Part shown: positions 36,257 to 43,462 of the stretch, piece by piece
How the letters are laid out: the number at the start of each line of letters is the position of its first letter
Position numbering within the stretch: the first letter of the stretch is position 1
Assembly: GCF_016462955.1 (NCBI RefSeq)
Contig: NZ_JAEMSD010000009.1
Span: 1 to 43,462 of the forward strand
Reading direction: 5' to 3'
From: Bradyrhizobium sp.
GTDB lineage: Bacteria; Pseudomonadota; Alphaproteobacteria; Rhizobiales; Xanthobacteraceae
Length of the DNA: 43,462 nt
Translations under genes and position numbers: made by a program
Notes under the pieces: generated by a model
Databases searched by the model: none
Told to the model about the DNA's origin: nothing
What the model saw: only the letters and a program-made list of their open reading frames with translations

Positions 36257-36578
36257 CTTGGCGAACGCATGTTGTGGGAGATTTTTCGGATCCCACTGTA
36301 ATAAAACGATCTTCCAATGACGTTATTATAATGCTGCCGCAGCAGGTGCTTTTGCTCGCGGTCGGCGGCCGCTGGTGCAGGGCTGCACGGGTGCACTCTT
36401 GTCGAACTCATTGAGCCGACGTTTTGGAACAATCGTCGAATGGATGTTGAAGCTTCGGAGGACATAGGCGCAGCCAGCGCTGGTCATCGCGAAGGCAAGC
36501 CATAAGATAGTGGCTTTGAATTTCGGGCCAGCATGCTGATTCTTTCAGCATTCCTCCAAACGTATTTGCCCCCAGTCC
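36257..36578. other. gap between divergent small genes
   Basis: No gene was recognised. The stretch separates the minus-strand Met-rich gene from the plus-strand His-repeat gene and carries a FixK-like box at either end. Confidence 0.5.
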
Positions 36579-36592
36579 TTGATCTGGCTCAA
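36579..36592. promoter_or_regulatory. FixK/FNR-like box upstream of the His-repeat gene
   Basis: TTGATCTGGCTCAA differs by one base from the classical rhizobial anaerobox TTGATCTGGATCAA. It lies 86 bases before ATG 36679. Confidence 0.65.
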
Positions 36593-36678
36593 CCCACATT
36601 CGCGACGCATCGGGTTGATTGCTGGTCAATCAGACGCCCGTTTTGATTGTTCCCATTCGGTCAATAGGAGGGAGAAAC

Positions 36679-36924
36679 ATGAATATCCTCAAACTGTTAT
36701 TTGCCGCGAGCGTCTTGTCCTTTGTTGCGCTTCCCGCGATGGCGCAGTCGAGCCCCGAAGAAGGGAAGGGCGGCAGCCACCACTACTTTGGTGGAGCCAA
36801 GTCCGAGGTCCCGCATCACATAGGTCCCAAGAAGCAGAGGACTGGCTCGAAGAAATCCGGTCCGAAGGGAAGCCATCATTACAGCGGCGGCCCGCGTGAG
36901 CCCCACCACATCGGACCAAAGTAA
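36679..36924 (+). CDS. small secreted protein with HHY/HHIGP repeats
   Basis: ATG 36679 has a very strong ribosome site (AGGAGGGAG). The 81-residue product has a signal peptide (LLFAASVLSFVALPAMAQ). The mature part consists of two copies of a His-rich unit: GSHHYFGGAKSEVPHHIGPK and GSHHYSGGPREPHHIGPK, joined by a basic linker. Each copy has two His pairs, a layout suited to binding Ni, Cu or Zn. No named family was recognised. The FixK-like box suggests expression at low oxygen. Confidence 0.75.
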   Translation: MNILKLLFAASVLSFVALPAMAQSSPEEGKGGSHHYFGGAKSEVPHHIGPKKQRTGSKKSGPKGSHHYSGGPREPHHIGPK

Positions 36925-37460
36925 CAGCAATTGGACTGAGATCATTCTGCATGATCGCGGCGCGATCGCTTCGTCTCAGCGTGGCAATTCCTTAATGTAC
37001 TTTGCGACGTCAGTTCAGCGTCGCCTCTTGGCCCGTCTCCGGTACGACGCTGCTCCACCGCAATTCGTTCGCGATGCGGACACCGCCTTCAGCTCTCCAC
37101 AGGTGAAAGGGGAAGAGCCGGCTTGTGAACTTGCGTTCGTTGGCATATCGGGCGTCTTGGATAGGTGACCTTGCCCTATAATCCGGTTTGAAGCGGCTGC
37201 TGGCCGACGCCATGCTGGACAACGCGGCGCTTTAAGGCTCTGTTGGGAAGAGATGGTGACGCCCGCGGCCAAGCGGATATGTACGGTCGCGGGAAAATCG
37301 ATCTGCGTCAAGCTAGGTTGATCGGCGCAGAATAGTCGGCGCTGCACCAGACTTGCGTCAGAGCCAATTTTGCACACGATGACGTAATTGCGGTCGGCGC
37401 CCGCGGCACGAAAGGTCCGCTATTTTCAAGCCTTCCGCAATCTTACGAATCGGAGGGGCT
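36925..37460. other. 536-base stretch without a supported gene
   Basis: Open frames are short, Arg/Ser-rich and lack ribosome sites. A degenerate relative of the 32245 box (complement TTGACGCAGATCGA, 37298-37311) occurs here, possibly a relic of a duplicated promoter. Confidence 0.4.
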
Positions 37461-37680
37461 ATGAAGCAATATGTTGGGCTGGGTGTCTCGCAGAAAGAAA
37501 CGTGAGTATGTGTGGTCGACGAGGTCGGTCAGGTCTTGTTCGAGGGAAAGGCCAAGTCCGCCCCCACGGCGCTCACGGCACTGCTTCGCAAGCGAGCTCC
37601 ACACGCCGAGCGCATTGGTTTCGAGACGGGGCGATGGCGAGTTGGCTGTGGCACGAGCTAATGACAAAAGACCCTCGTCT
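37461..37680 (+). pseudogene. IS110-family transposase, N-terminal fragment
   Basis: ATG 37461 after GGAGG gives MKQYVGLGVSQKET, an in-frame TGA, then [18 protein letters not shown] and [17 protein letters not shown]. After a shift, [10 protein letters not shown] follows. It belongs to a different IS110 subgroup from the 287-1670 relic. It is fused at its end to a copB fragment, so a deletion or element-mediated rearrangement joined the two. Confidence 0.8.
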
Positions 37681-37896
37681 CTCACGTTGACTTGCGGTTT
37701 CAGTTGCAATCCGTCCGAGCTGATCTGGGGAGAGGCCTTGCGAACTTCAAATTGGGTTCTCGCCTTCGCTATGTTGCTCCATACATCGGGGTGAGTTGGG
37801 ATCGCAAGGTAGGATAAACGGGCCGCGATCGCATTAAGAAATCAGAAGCAGCCGTCCAGCGTAAATTTCGCGGCCGGAGTCTGGCTGTTCTGGTGA
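37672..37896 (+). pseudogene. copB C-terminal remnant
   Basis: The frame SHVDLRFQLQSV...ANFKLGSRLRYVAPYIGVSWD aligns with the CopB barrel end at 25540-25690 (LTDFELGARLRYEF..APYIGVNWDRKVG). A stop follows KVG, and another frame then gives VNFAAGVWLFW and a stop at 37894-37896. The 5' two-thirds of the gene are missing, replaced by the IS110 fragment. Confidence 0.8.
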
Positions 37897-38117
37897 TCGG
37901 AGCACGAACCGGCAGGAAGATACGGTTTGCGATTTCGCTTATGTTGCCGCTCCTTGCCGCATCCACCAACGCTGTCGCCGGCTCCACGATCTCCGATAGG
38001 AGGTGTTGGCCGAGCGGAGTGGGCTCGGCGCCTAAACCCGGCCAATCCCGCCGGCTTTCGCCCCTCAGCCCCCATATTGGGGAGATAGACGCAAGAAGCC
38101 GCGTCGCCGGTGAGTGA
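37893..38117 (+). CDS. second small secreted protein with ISDRRCWP motif
   Basis: The frame from GTG 37893 overlaps the copB-remnant stop and encodes a 74-residue protein with a signal peptide (RKIRFAISLMLPLLAASTNA) and then GSTISDRRCWPSGVGS, matching the 27129-27359 protein. The tail differs and may be damaged. ATG 37941 is an alternative but gives a very short signal. Confidence 0.45.
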   Translation: MIGARTGRKIRFAISLMLPLLAASTNAVAGSTISDRRCWPSGVGSAPKPGQSRRLSPLSPHIGEIDARSRVAGE

Positions 38118-38177
38118 ACCCAGGAAAGCAGGGGCCCCGGCCGCCGCACCTTGGATGATCTCAGGACCGCCTCGGAC

Positions 38178-38708
38178 TCAGGTCGCATGAAACATGCGAC
38201 GGACCGCTCTCGCGAAGCGGGTCACCACGTAGGCGTCGAAAGTGTAGTTGATGATTTTCCGGACCAGATGGCGACGACGACCTCCTGAATCGGCAATCGG
38301 TAAAGGCCCGCGGCCGCCAACATGGGTAGCTTTGGAATGGGGAGCGGCAGCGCCATCAGGCCCAACAGTGCGAGCGGACCATATCGCGAGATCCTGCCAG
38401 AAGCCTGGGCCCAGGCGCGCGTACTCGCCAAATCCGGATATCGTTCCGCCAACAAACTCCAGCCTAGATGATGGAAGGCGAAATAGAATCCAATCGCCGC
38501 GAGCGAACTTCCTGTCGCGGCCCACGCCGCTACGCTGATCCAACGTCGCCTGTTGGTCAGCGTGCCAACGACGACGAGCCATTCGACGGGCACGTCAGCG
38601 TGATCGTAGCCAGGAACGACAGAGCGCCCAGAAGAGGCGCAAACTCCGGCCGGTCCCCTGGCGGACGATCGATGCCAGTGCTCGCCTGGTCATCGCGTGC
38701 ACAATCAT
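38178..38708 (-). pseudogene. VTT/DedA-like membrane protein, frameshifted
   Basis: The minus strand reads MTRRALASIVRQGTGRSLRL, shifts, then EWLVVVGTLTNRRRWISVAA, IGFYFAFHHLGWSLLAERYP and GPLALLGLMALPLPIPKLPM, and after a last shift INYTFDAYVVTRF and RRMFHAT. The PLPIPKLPM segment and helix pattern are those of YqaA/SNARE-associated (VTT) membrane proteins. At least two shifts break it. Confidence 0.65.
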
Positions 38709-38861
38709 TCGAAATCCTATGATCGCCTGGGTGGCGCGAGAGCCAGCGACCGCCGGTCCCGCAGAGGCATGGGCGGACCATCGCGTTCGGTTCCGGGGGC
38801 ACCATCCCTCAAGGAAGCTGTTGCGCCCAGCGCAAGGTGGAGGAAATCGAAGGTCTGATTT

Positions 38862-38875
38862 TTGATGCACATCAA
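38862..38875. promoter_or_regulatory. perfect FixK/FNR-type box upstream of the nucleotide operon
   Basis: TTGATGCACATCAA has exact half-sites (and is a full palindrome, GCAC core aside). It ends 98 bases before the GTG start at 38974. Confidence 0.78.
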
Positions 38876-38973
38876 GGAAGCGAGCGAAAGTCGGCGTACG
38901 GCTTGTACGACAACGGGCTGCGCGTCTTTCCTCAGGGCAGGTCACGCCGACTAACCGTATCGGGAGGCCAAGC

Positions 38974-40338
38974 GTGACTTTACGATTGTCATTCCTCGGC
39001 GGAGCCGGGACAGTTACAGGATCCAAATATCTACTCGAGAATGCGGATCACCGGCTGCTGATCGATTGCGGGCTCTTTCAAGGCTTCAAGGAGTTGCGGC
39101 TTCGGAATTGGGTGCGTTTCCCGGTGGATCCGCGCCGGATCGACGCGGTTCTCCTCACGCATGCTCATCTCGATCACACCGGTTATCTGCCGCTCTTGAT
39201 CAAGCAGGGCTTCGAGGGGCCGGTGTTCTGTTCCTCGGCAACAGCGGATCTATGCAAGGTCCTGCTGCCGGATTCCGGCTACCTGCAGGAGAAGGATGCG
39301 GAATTTGCGGACCGGCATCAATTCTCCCGGCACAAGCCCGCGCTGCCGCTCTACACCTTGAAAGACGCCTTGAGTTCTCTGGAACAGTTGAGGCCCGTGG
39401 AATTCGGGCAGCCGCTGGATCTGCCCGGAGGCGGATCTGCCGTGCTTCGACGATCAGGTCATATATTGGGCGCGGCTTCGATCCAGCTTGCCTGGAACGG
39501 TAGAACACTCGTCTTCTCCGGCGACCTCGGCCGATACGGCGACGCGACCATGGTCGATCCTGTTCCGATCGCGCACGCCGACTACCTCGTCGTGGAGTCC
39601 ACCTACGGAAATCGCCGGCACGACGTGACGGATCCCGAGGATGCTCTCGCCGAAGTCATCGGTCGTACGGTCGGAAGGGGCGGGACCGTCATCATCCCGG
39701 CATTCGCCGTGGGGCGGGCACAAAGTCTCCTGTATCACTTGCATCGCCTGAAGGCTTCCCGACGCTTGCCGGACATACCGATATTCCTCGACAGCCCGAT
39801 GGCCGTCGACGCGAGCAGGATCTTCTGCAGGCATGCCGCCGATCATAGACTTACGGAGCGCGAATGTCGCGATGCCTGCGCCGTCGCGCACTACGTCCAG
39901 AGCATCGACGAATCGAAAGCCCTGATGGCAAAGTCGATGCCGAAGGTGATCATCTCGGCCAGCGGAATGGCCACCGGCGGCCGGGTCCTGCACCATCTGA
40001 AAAGCTACGCGCCAGACGGCAGGAATACGATTCTGTTCGCGGGCTTCCAGGCCGGAGGAACGAGGGGCGCGTCCATGGTGGCCGGCGCCGACAGCATCAA
40101 GATCCACGGACAATACGTGCCGGTTCGTGCGGAGGTAACGAACCTGGAGATGCTCTCGGCCCACGCAGACGCGGACGAGATCTTGAGGTGGCTGAAGGGC
40201 TTCAAAATCCCGCCACGCCAGACATTCATCACGCATGGGGAGGCCAGCGCATCCGACGCCTTGCGCAAGCGAATCGAAAAGGAACTGGGTTGGACCTGCG
40301 CGATGCCCGATCACGGCCAACAGGTAGATCTCGCATGA
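38974..40338 (+). CDS. beta-CASP metallo-beta-lactamase, RNA-processing exonuclease type
   Basis: A 454-residue metallo-beta-lactamase-fold protein with the beta-CASP domain, related to archaeal/bacterial RNA 3'-end-processing nucleases (CPSF73-like). The zinc motif is LLTHAHLDHTGYLPLL, with SGHILGAAS, FSGDLGRYGD and ESTYGNRRHD. beta-CASP motifs follow: IPAFAVGRAQ, FLDSPMAVDA and IISASGMATGGRVLHHL, ending SAHADADEILRWLKGF and FITHGEASASDALR. The start is GTG 38974, set by GGGAGG seven bases upstream. Its stop overlaps the next gene (ATGA). The natural RNA target is unknown. Confidence 0.92.
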   Translation: MTLRLSFLGGAGTVTGSKYLLENADHRLLIDCGLFQGFKELRLRNWVRFPVDPRRIDAVLLTHAHLDHTGYLPLLIKQGFEGPVFCSSATADLCKVLLPDSGYLQEKDAEFADRHQFSRHKPALPLYTLKDALSSLEQLRPVEFGQPLDLPGGGSAVLRRSGHILGAASIQLAWNGRTLVFSGDLGRYGDATMVDPVPIAHADYLVVESTYGNRRHDVTDPEDALAEVIGRTVGRGGTVIIPAFAVGRAQSLLYHLHRLKASRRLPDIPIFLDSPMAVDASRIFCRHAADHRLTERECRDACAVAHYVQSIDESKALMAKSMPKVIISASGMATGGRVLHHLKSYAPDGRNTILFAGFQAGGTRGASMVAGADSIKIHGQYVPVRAEVTNLEMLSAHADADEILRWLKGFKIPPRQTFITHGEASASDALRKRIEKELGWTCAMPDHGQQVDLA

Positions 40339-41867
40339 GCGGAGCTCGGCAGGTTGACCGGCCGCAAGATGGGCATCGGGTCCGCGTCCGTCGCCTGGGC
40401 GTCGACACGCAGTTCGAACCCGTCGTCTTCATGCACAAGGAGTGCGCGGTCTGCCGGTCGGAGGGATTCGTCGCGCACAATCGGCTGTTGCTGCGAGCCG
40501 GAGAGCGCCATGTCATCGCCACCCTGTATCAGGTCACCAACGACCTGATCGCACACGACGAGGCCGCATTGTCGGAATCGGCCTGGAGCCGGCTTGAGCT
40601 GAACGACGGAGACACCATCGCGATCAGCCATCCGGATCCGCTCATATCTCTGAGCCACGTCCGAGGTCGGATCTACGGTAACGAACTGAGCGACCGGGCG
40701 CTGCTTTCGGTGACCTCGGACATCGTCGAGGGGAAGTATTCCGACATTCATCTTTCGTCGTTCATCACGGCATGCGCGGCGCGTCCGCTCGACCATGACG
40801 AGGTTCTCGGACTGACCAAGGCGATGGTGGAGGTGGGCGATCGGCTGTCCTGGAACGCGGAGGTCGTGCTCGACAAGCATTCCGTGGGCGGTCTGCCCGG
40901 AAACCGGACCACGCCGATCATCGTTCCCATTATCGCGGCCCTCGGCCTGACGATGCCCAAGACGTCCTCCCGCGCCATCACTTCGCCCGCCGGCACCGCC
41001 GATACCATGGAAACGATGGCGCCGGTGGACCTGGCCATTGCCGACATTCATCGCGTCGTCGAAGGAGAGGGAGGGTGCGTCGTTTGGGGCGGCGCGATAA
41101 GGCTCAGTCCGGCCGACGACATCCTGATCCGCATCGAACGTGCCCTCGATCTGGACTCCGAAGGTCAAATGATCGCATCAGTTCTGTCCAAAAAGATCGC
41201 GGCGGGTTCGACCCACCTCATCCTCGACATGCCGGTCGGGCGGACCGCCAAGGTCAGGAGTCGTGAAGCGGCGGACGCTCTGTCGGCGGGACTGATCGCC
41301 GTTGCGGACGCGTTCGGGATCAAAGCAAAGGTGATTCCTGGAGACGGCACCGAACCCATCGGCCGCGGGATAGGGCCGGCGCTGGAGGCCCATGATGTCC
41401 TGGCCATTCTCCAGTGCTGGCCATCGGCGCCGCGCGACCTCCGTGACCGGGCCGTAGCCCTCGCCGGCGCGCTGATCGAACTGGGCGGACTGGCAGAGCA
41501 CGGACGGGGAGCGGCCATGGCAGCCCGAACGCTCGACGATGGTCGCGCATGGGCTAAATTCCAAAGGATCTGCGAGGCCCAGGGCGGCATGCGTACGCCG
41601 CCGGTTTCGAGCCATCGCCAGCCACTTGCCTCGGTCAGAACAGGACGCGTGGTCTCGATCGACAACCGCAAGATCGCGAAGCTCGCAAAATTGGCAGGTG
41701 CGCCCGAAGCCAAGGCAGCAGGCCTCGAACTGCACGTGAAGCCGGGTGCTGCCGTATCGATCGGACAGCCTCTTTGCACGGTGCATGCGGAGGCGAGAGG
41801 CGAACTTGCCTACGCCATGGACTATGCCGCTGTGAATCCCGACATCATCACGGTCCAGGAGCGATGA
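40335..41867 (+). CDS. archaeal-type thymidine/AMP phosphorylase
   Basis: A 510-residue enzyme of the TIGR02645-like subgroup of nucleoside phosphorylases, related to archaeal AMP phosphorylase. It has the long N-terminal domain of this subgroup (FEPVVFMHKECAVCRSEGF), then glycosyltransferase family 3 motifs: FITACAARPLDHDEVLGLTK, DKHSVGGLPGNRTTPI and TSSRAITSPAGTADTMETMA, and a C-terminal VVSIDNRKIAKLAKLAGAPE. The reaction would release a base from a nucleotide or nucleoside with phosphate. ATG 40335 overlaps the previous stop, and its own stop overlaps the PRPP synthetase start. Confidence 0.9.
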   Translation: MSGARQVDRPQDGHRVRVRRLGVDTQFEPVVFMHKECAVCRSEGFVAHNRLLLRAGERHVIATLYQVTNDLIAHDEAALSESAWSRLELNDGDTIAISHPDPLISLSHVRGRIYGNELSDRALLSVTSDIVEGKYSDIHLSSFITACAARPLDHDEVLGLTKAMVEVGDRLSWNAEVVLDKHSVGGLPGNRTTPIIVPIIAALGLTMPKTSSRAITSPAGTADTMETMAPVDLAIADIHRVVEGEGGCVVWGGAIRLSPADDILIRIERALDLDSEGQMIASVLSKKIAAGSTHLILDMPVGRTAKVRSREAADALSAGLIAVADAFGIKAKVIPGDGTEPIGRGIGPALEAHDVLAILQCWPSAPRDLRDRAVALAGALIELGGLAEHGRGAAMAARTLDDGRAWAKFQRICEAQGGMRTPPVSSHRQPLASVRTGRVVSIDNRKIAKLAKLAGAPEAKAAGLELHVKPGAAVSIGQPLCTVHAEARGELAYAMDYAAVNPDIITVQER

Positions 41868-42799
41868 GCCAGACTCTGCTTATTCCGATGCCCGACAACG
41901 AACGATTGGCGGGGCGGCTTGCCGACCAGCTCGATTGCGGAACGGGCGAATTGATCACGCGGCGATTTCCGGACGGGGAGACCTATCTTCGTTTCAACAC
42001 CGAGCTCGGCAAGCGATCGGTTGCCATCGTCTGCACGCTGGCGCATCCGGACGAGAAGTTCCTGCCCCTCATCTTTGCCGCCGCGACCGCGCGCGAGCTC
42101 GGCGCCTCGAAGGTCGGACTCGTCGCTCCGTACCTCGCCTATATGCGACAGGACCGCCGCTTCAATCCCGGCGAGGCGGTGACGTCCCGGCAGGTGGCGC
42201 ATCTCATCTCCCAGGCCTTCGACTGGATGGTGACCGTCGACCCTCATCTGCACCGGTACGGCGACCTGAGCGAGATCTACTCGATACCTACGCGCGTCGT
42301 TCATGCGGCTCCGCTGGTTTCGCGGTGGATCAAGGAGAACGTCGAGAAGCCGCTCATCATTGGTCCGGATAGCGAGAGCGAACAGTGGGTGACGGCGGTG
42401 GCAAGCGACGCCGAAGCGCCTTATTGCGTCCTGCAGAAGGTCCGTCACGGGGACCGGGACGTCCGGATCACGCTTGGGAATCTCGACGCCTGGAGGGGAC
42501 GCACGGCCGTGCTGGTCGACGACATCATTTCGAGCGGGCGCACGATGATCGAGGCCGTCCGGCTGCTCGCCGCGCAGGGCTGGCCGCCGCCGGTCTGCAT
42601 CGCCGTCCACGGATTGTTCGCGGATCGATCCGACGAACTGCTCGTCGGCGCCGGCGCGCGGGTCGTGATCACGAATAGCGTCGGTAGCGGGAGGAGCCAG
42701 ATCGATATCGCGCCTCTGCTCGGGGAGGCGATGGGGGCTCTCGCAGACCTCGGCCCGCCCGATAGCGCGGGGCGCCGGCCGCGCCCTCACGGATCATGA
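41864..42799 (+). CDS. prs: ribose-phosphate pyrophosphokinase (PRPP synthetase)
   Basis: The 311-residue enzyme makes PRPP from ribose 5-phosphate and ATP. It has RRFPDGETYLRFN, APYLAYMRQDRRFNPGEAVT, VTVDPHLHRYGDL and the PRPP loop VLVDDIISSGRTMIEAVRLL. Length is normal for the family. This is likely a second, specialised copy, since a housekeeping prs is usually elsewhere. Overlap (ATGA) with the phosphorylase suggests both act in one pathway, in which ribose phosphate released from nucleotides is turned to PRPP for base salvage; this is inference. Confidence 0.93.
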   Translation: MSQTLLIPMPDNERLAGRLADQLDCGTGELITRRFPDGETYLRFNTELGKRSVAIVCTLAHPDEKFLPLIFAAATARELGASKVGLVAPYLAYMRQDRRFNPGEAVTSRQVAHLISQAFDWMVTVDPHLHRYGDLSEIYSIPTRVVHAAPLVSRWIKENVEKPLIIGPDSESEQWVTAVASDAEAPYCVLQKVRHGDRDVRITLGNLDAWRGRTAVLVDDIISSGRTMIEAVRLLAAQGWPPPVCIAVHGLFADRSDELLVGAGARVVITNSVGSGRSQIDIAPLLGEAMGALADLGPPDSAGRRPRPHGS

Positions 42800-42837
42800 A
42801 AACGCGTCGCTCTACGCCCGGGCCGGTCCAGCCTCAC

Positions 42838-43105
42838 ATCCTCTTCATGGGGGCGCTGCCCGGCATCAGCACCACGCCGGAGACCGTCTTGCGCTGTTCG
42901 GCGGTGAGGAGGTTGGCAGCTTCGCCGACCGCGCGTACGAATGCGAGCCTCGCGTCCGATTTGATCTTCTTGATTTCGCGCACTTTGCTTCGATGACGGC
43001 CGCGTCCAGTTGCTCGGCAGCGATGAGCATCCAGAGCGCCTGTTCGGCTTCTTCGGCCTTCCGCTGGGCGGCATATTAATCGAGAAGCGTGCGCTGCTTT
43101 ATCGA
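42838..43105 (-). pseudogene. Spy/metal-resistance-type protein, frameshifted remnant
   Basis: The minus strand reads AAQRKAEEAEQALWMLIAAE and QLDAAVIEAK; a one-base loss shifts to VREIKKIKSDARLAFVRAVG, then EAANLLTAEQRKTVSGVV and the stop at 42838. LLTAEQRK is the LTxxQ signature. A stop also occurs just upstream (LLD then TAA). It converges with prs and is not functional. Confidence 0.75.
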
Positions 43106-43107
43106 GT

Positions 43108-43462
43108 TCAACGCGCTCGATTGCTCGAGGCGAGCCGAGGGACGGCGTCGAGGTCGAGACGCCGCATTGGTATCGGCAGCACCGGGGACGCCGGGTGAGG
43201 GAGAGCCCGTCGCCGGGGCGGGGTGCTCGTCAACCGATCGATCAGAGCGGCCGCCCGGCGCATCCCGGAAAGGTAAATCGTCAGCATGGCCACCGCGAAC
43301 ACCGTAACCAGTGCCATCGAGACGACATGAAGACATAGACCGATAAGTTCGACGGGCTCTGCCGGCGCCAGATTCATCTCTCCCTTGAACTAGTCCAGTG
43401 CGATCTGCCGCGGTGGCTTTCCGCCAGCGAGAGATCGAAAAATCGTGTTACCGCTCTTAACC
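43108..43462 (-). pseudogene. second copy of the Spy-like/reductase gene, truncated
   Basis: The minus strand from the window edge reads SLAGGKPPRQIALD, a stop (TAG where Trp TGG is expected), FKGEMNLAPAEP, then ELIGLCLHVVSMALVTVFAV and MRRAAALIDRLTSTP. This follows the order NEGKPPQQIAQSWFKSQMNL, membrane helix, MRRANALVDRLTRAP of the 29303-31411 protein. The FAD and ferredoxin parts are absent. It continues past the window end. Confidence 0.75.

Noticed and set aside
37298-37311. TCGATCTGCGTCAA as a FixK-like box
   Set aside because: No intact gene follows and one half-site is damaged; it may be a promoter relic.
1-43462. tRNA, rRNA, CRISPR array, replication origin
   Set aside because: No cloverleaf-like tRNA, rRNA stretch, regular repeat-spacer pattern or iteron cluster was noticed on reading both strands; a covariance-model search was not possible.

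Overview
The window most resembles chromosome or genomic-island DNA of a Bradyrhizobium/Rhodopseudomonas-type alphaproteobacterium. It is GC-rich. The outer-membrane protein N-terminus AADLPVKAAKAPPAP is typical of Bradyrhizobium, and several intact genes are preceded by FixK/FNR-type boxes (TTGAT-N4-ATCAA). The assignment is by protein style, not by a database search. No rRNA, tRNA or CRISPR array was seen.

Layout. 1-7.4 kb is decayed DNA: an IS110 transposase, an IS3 end inserted in a TonB receptor, a frameshifted porin, a patatin-like phospholipase and a LOG-family gene, all broken. 7.4-10.6 kb holds small secreted proteins and a Tat-exported, Cys-rich Csp1-like copper-storage protein. 10.9-21.4 kb is an intact [NiFe] hydrogenase locus: hupS-hupL-(cytochrome c/Spy-like fusion)-hypC-hypA-hypB-hypD-hupD-hypF-hypE on the minus strand, with a HupH-like gene convergent at its end. 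21.6-22.1 kb is a second decayed LOG gene. 22.9-25.8 kb is copAB, convergent with an ECF sigma factor that has a Cys-rich tail (25.8-26.4 kb). 27.5-32.2 kb is an operon for what looks like a transmembrane electron conduit: Spy-like protein, FAD/NAD + [2Fe-2S] reductase with a periplasmic N-terminal domain, di-heme cytochrome b, heptaheme cytochrome c and a small protein. 32.3-38.7 kb is again decayed (DUF1622, OpgC, an IS3 copy with terminal repeats and a target duplication, an IS30 relic inside it, a copB tail, a VTT-domain protein), with two intact small secreted metal-binding candidates. 38.9-42.8 kb is a tight operon of a beta-CASP metallo-beta-lactamase, an archaeal-type AMP/thymidine phosphorylase and a PRPP synthetase behind a perfect FixK-type box. 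The last 0.6 kb holds broken second copies of the Spy-like and reductase genes.

How the parts may work together (inference). The intact genes look like a low-oxygen and copper programme. FixK-type boxes precede the copper-storage gene, copAB, the conduit operon, the nucleotide-salvage operon and several small secreted proteins. The hydrogenase has no membrane anchor and no cytochrome b subunit. Its likely partners are the c-type cytochrome encoded inside its operon and possibly the heptaheme cytochrome of the conduit. LTxxQ/Spy-like helical segments recur beside or fused to redox modules, which is the most unusual feature of the window.
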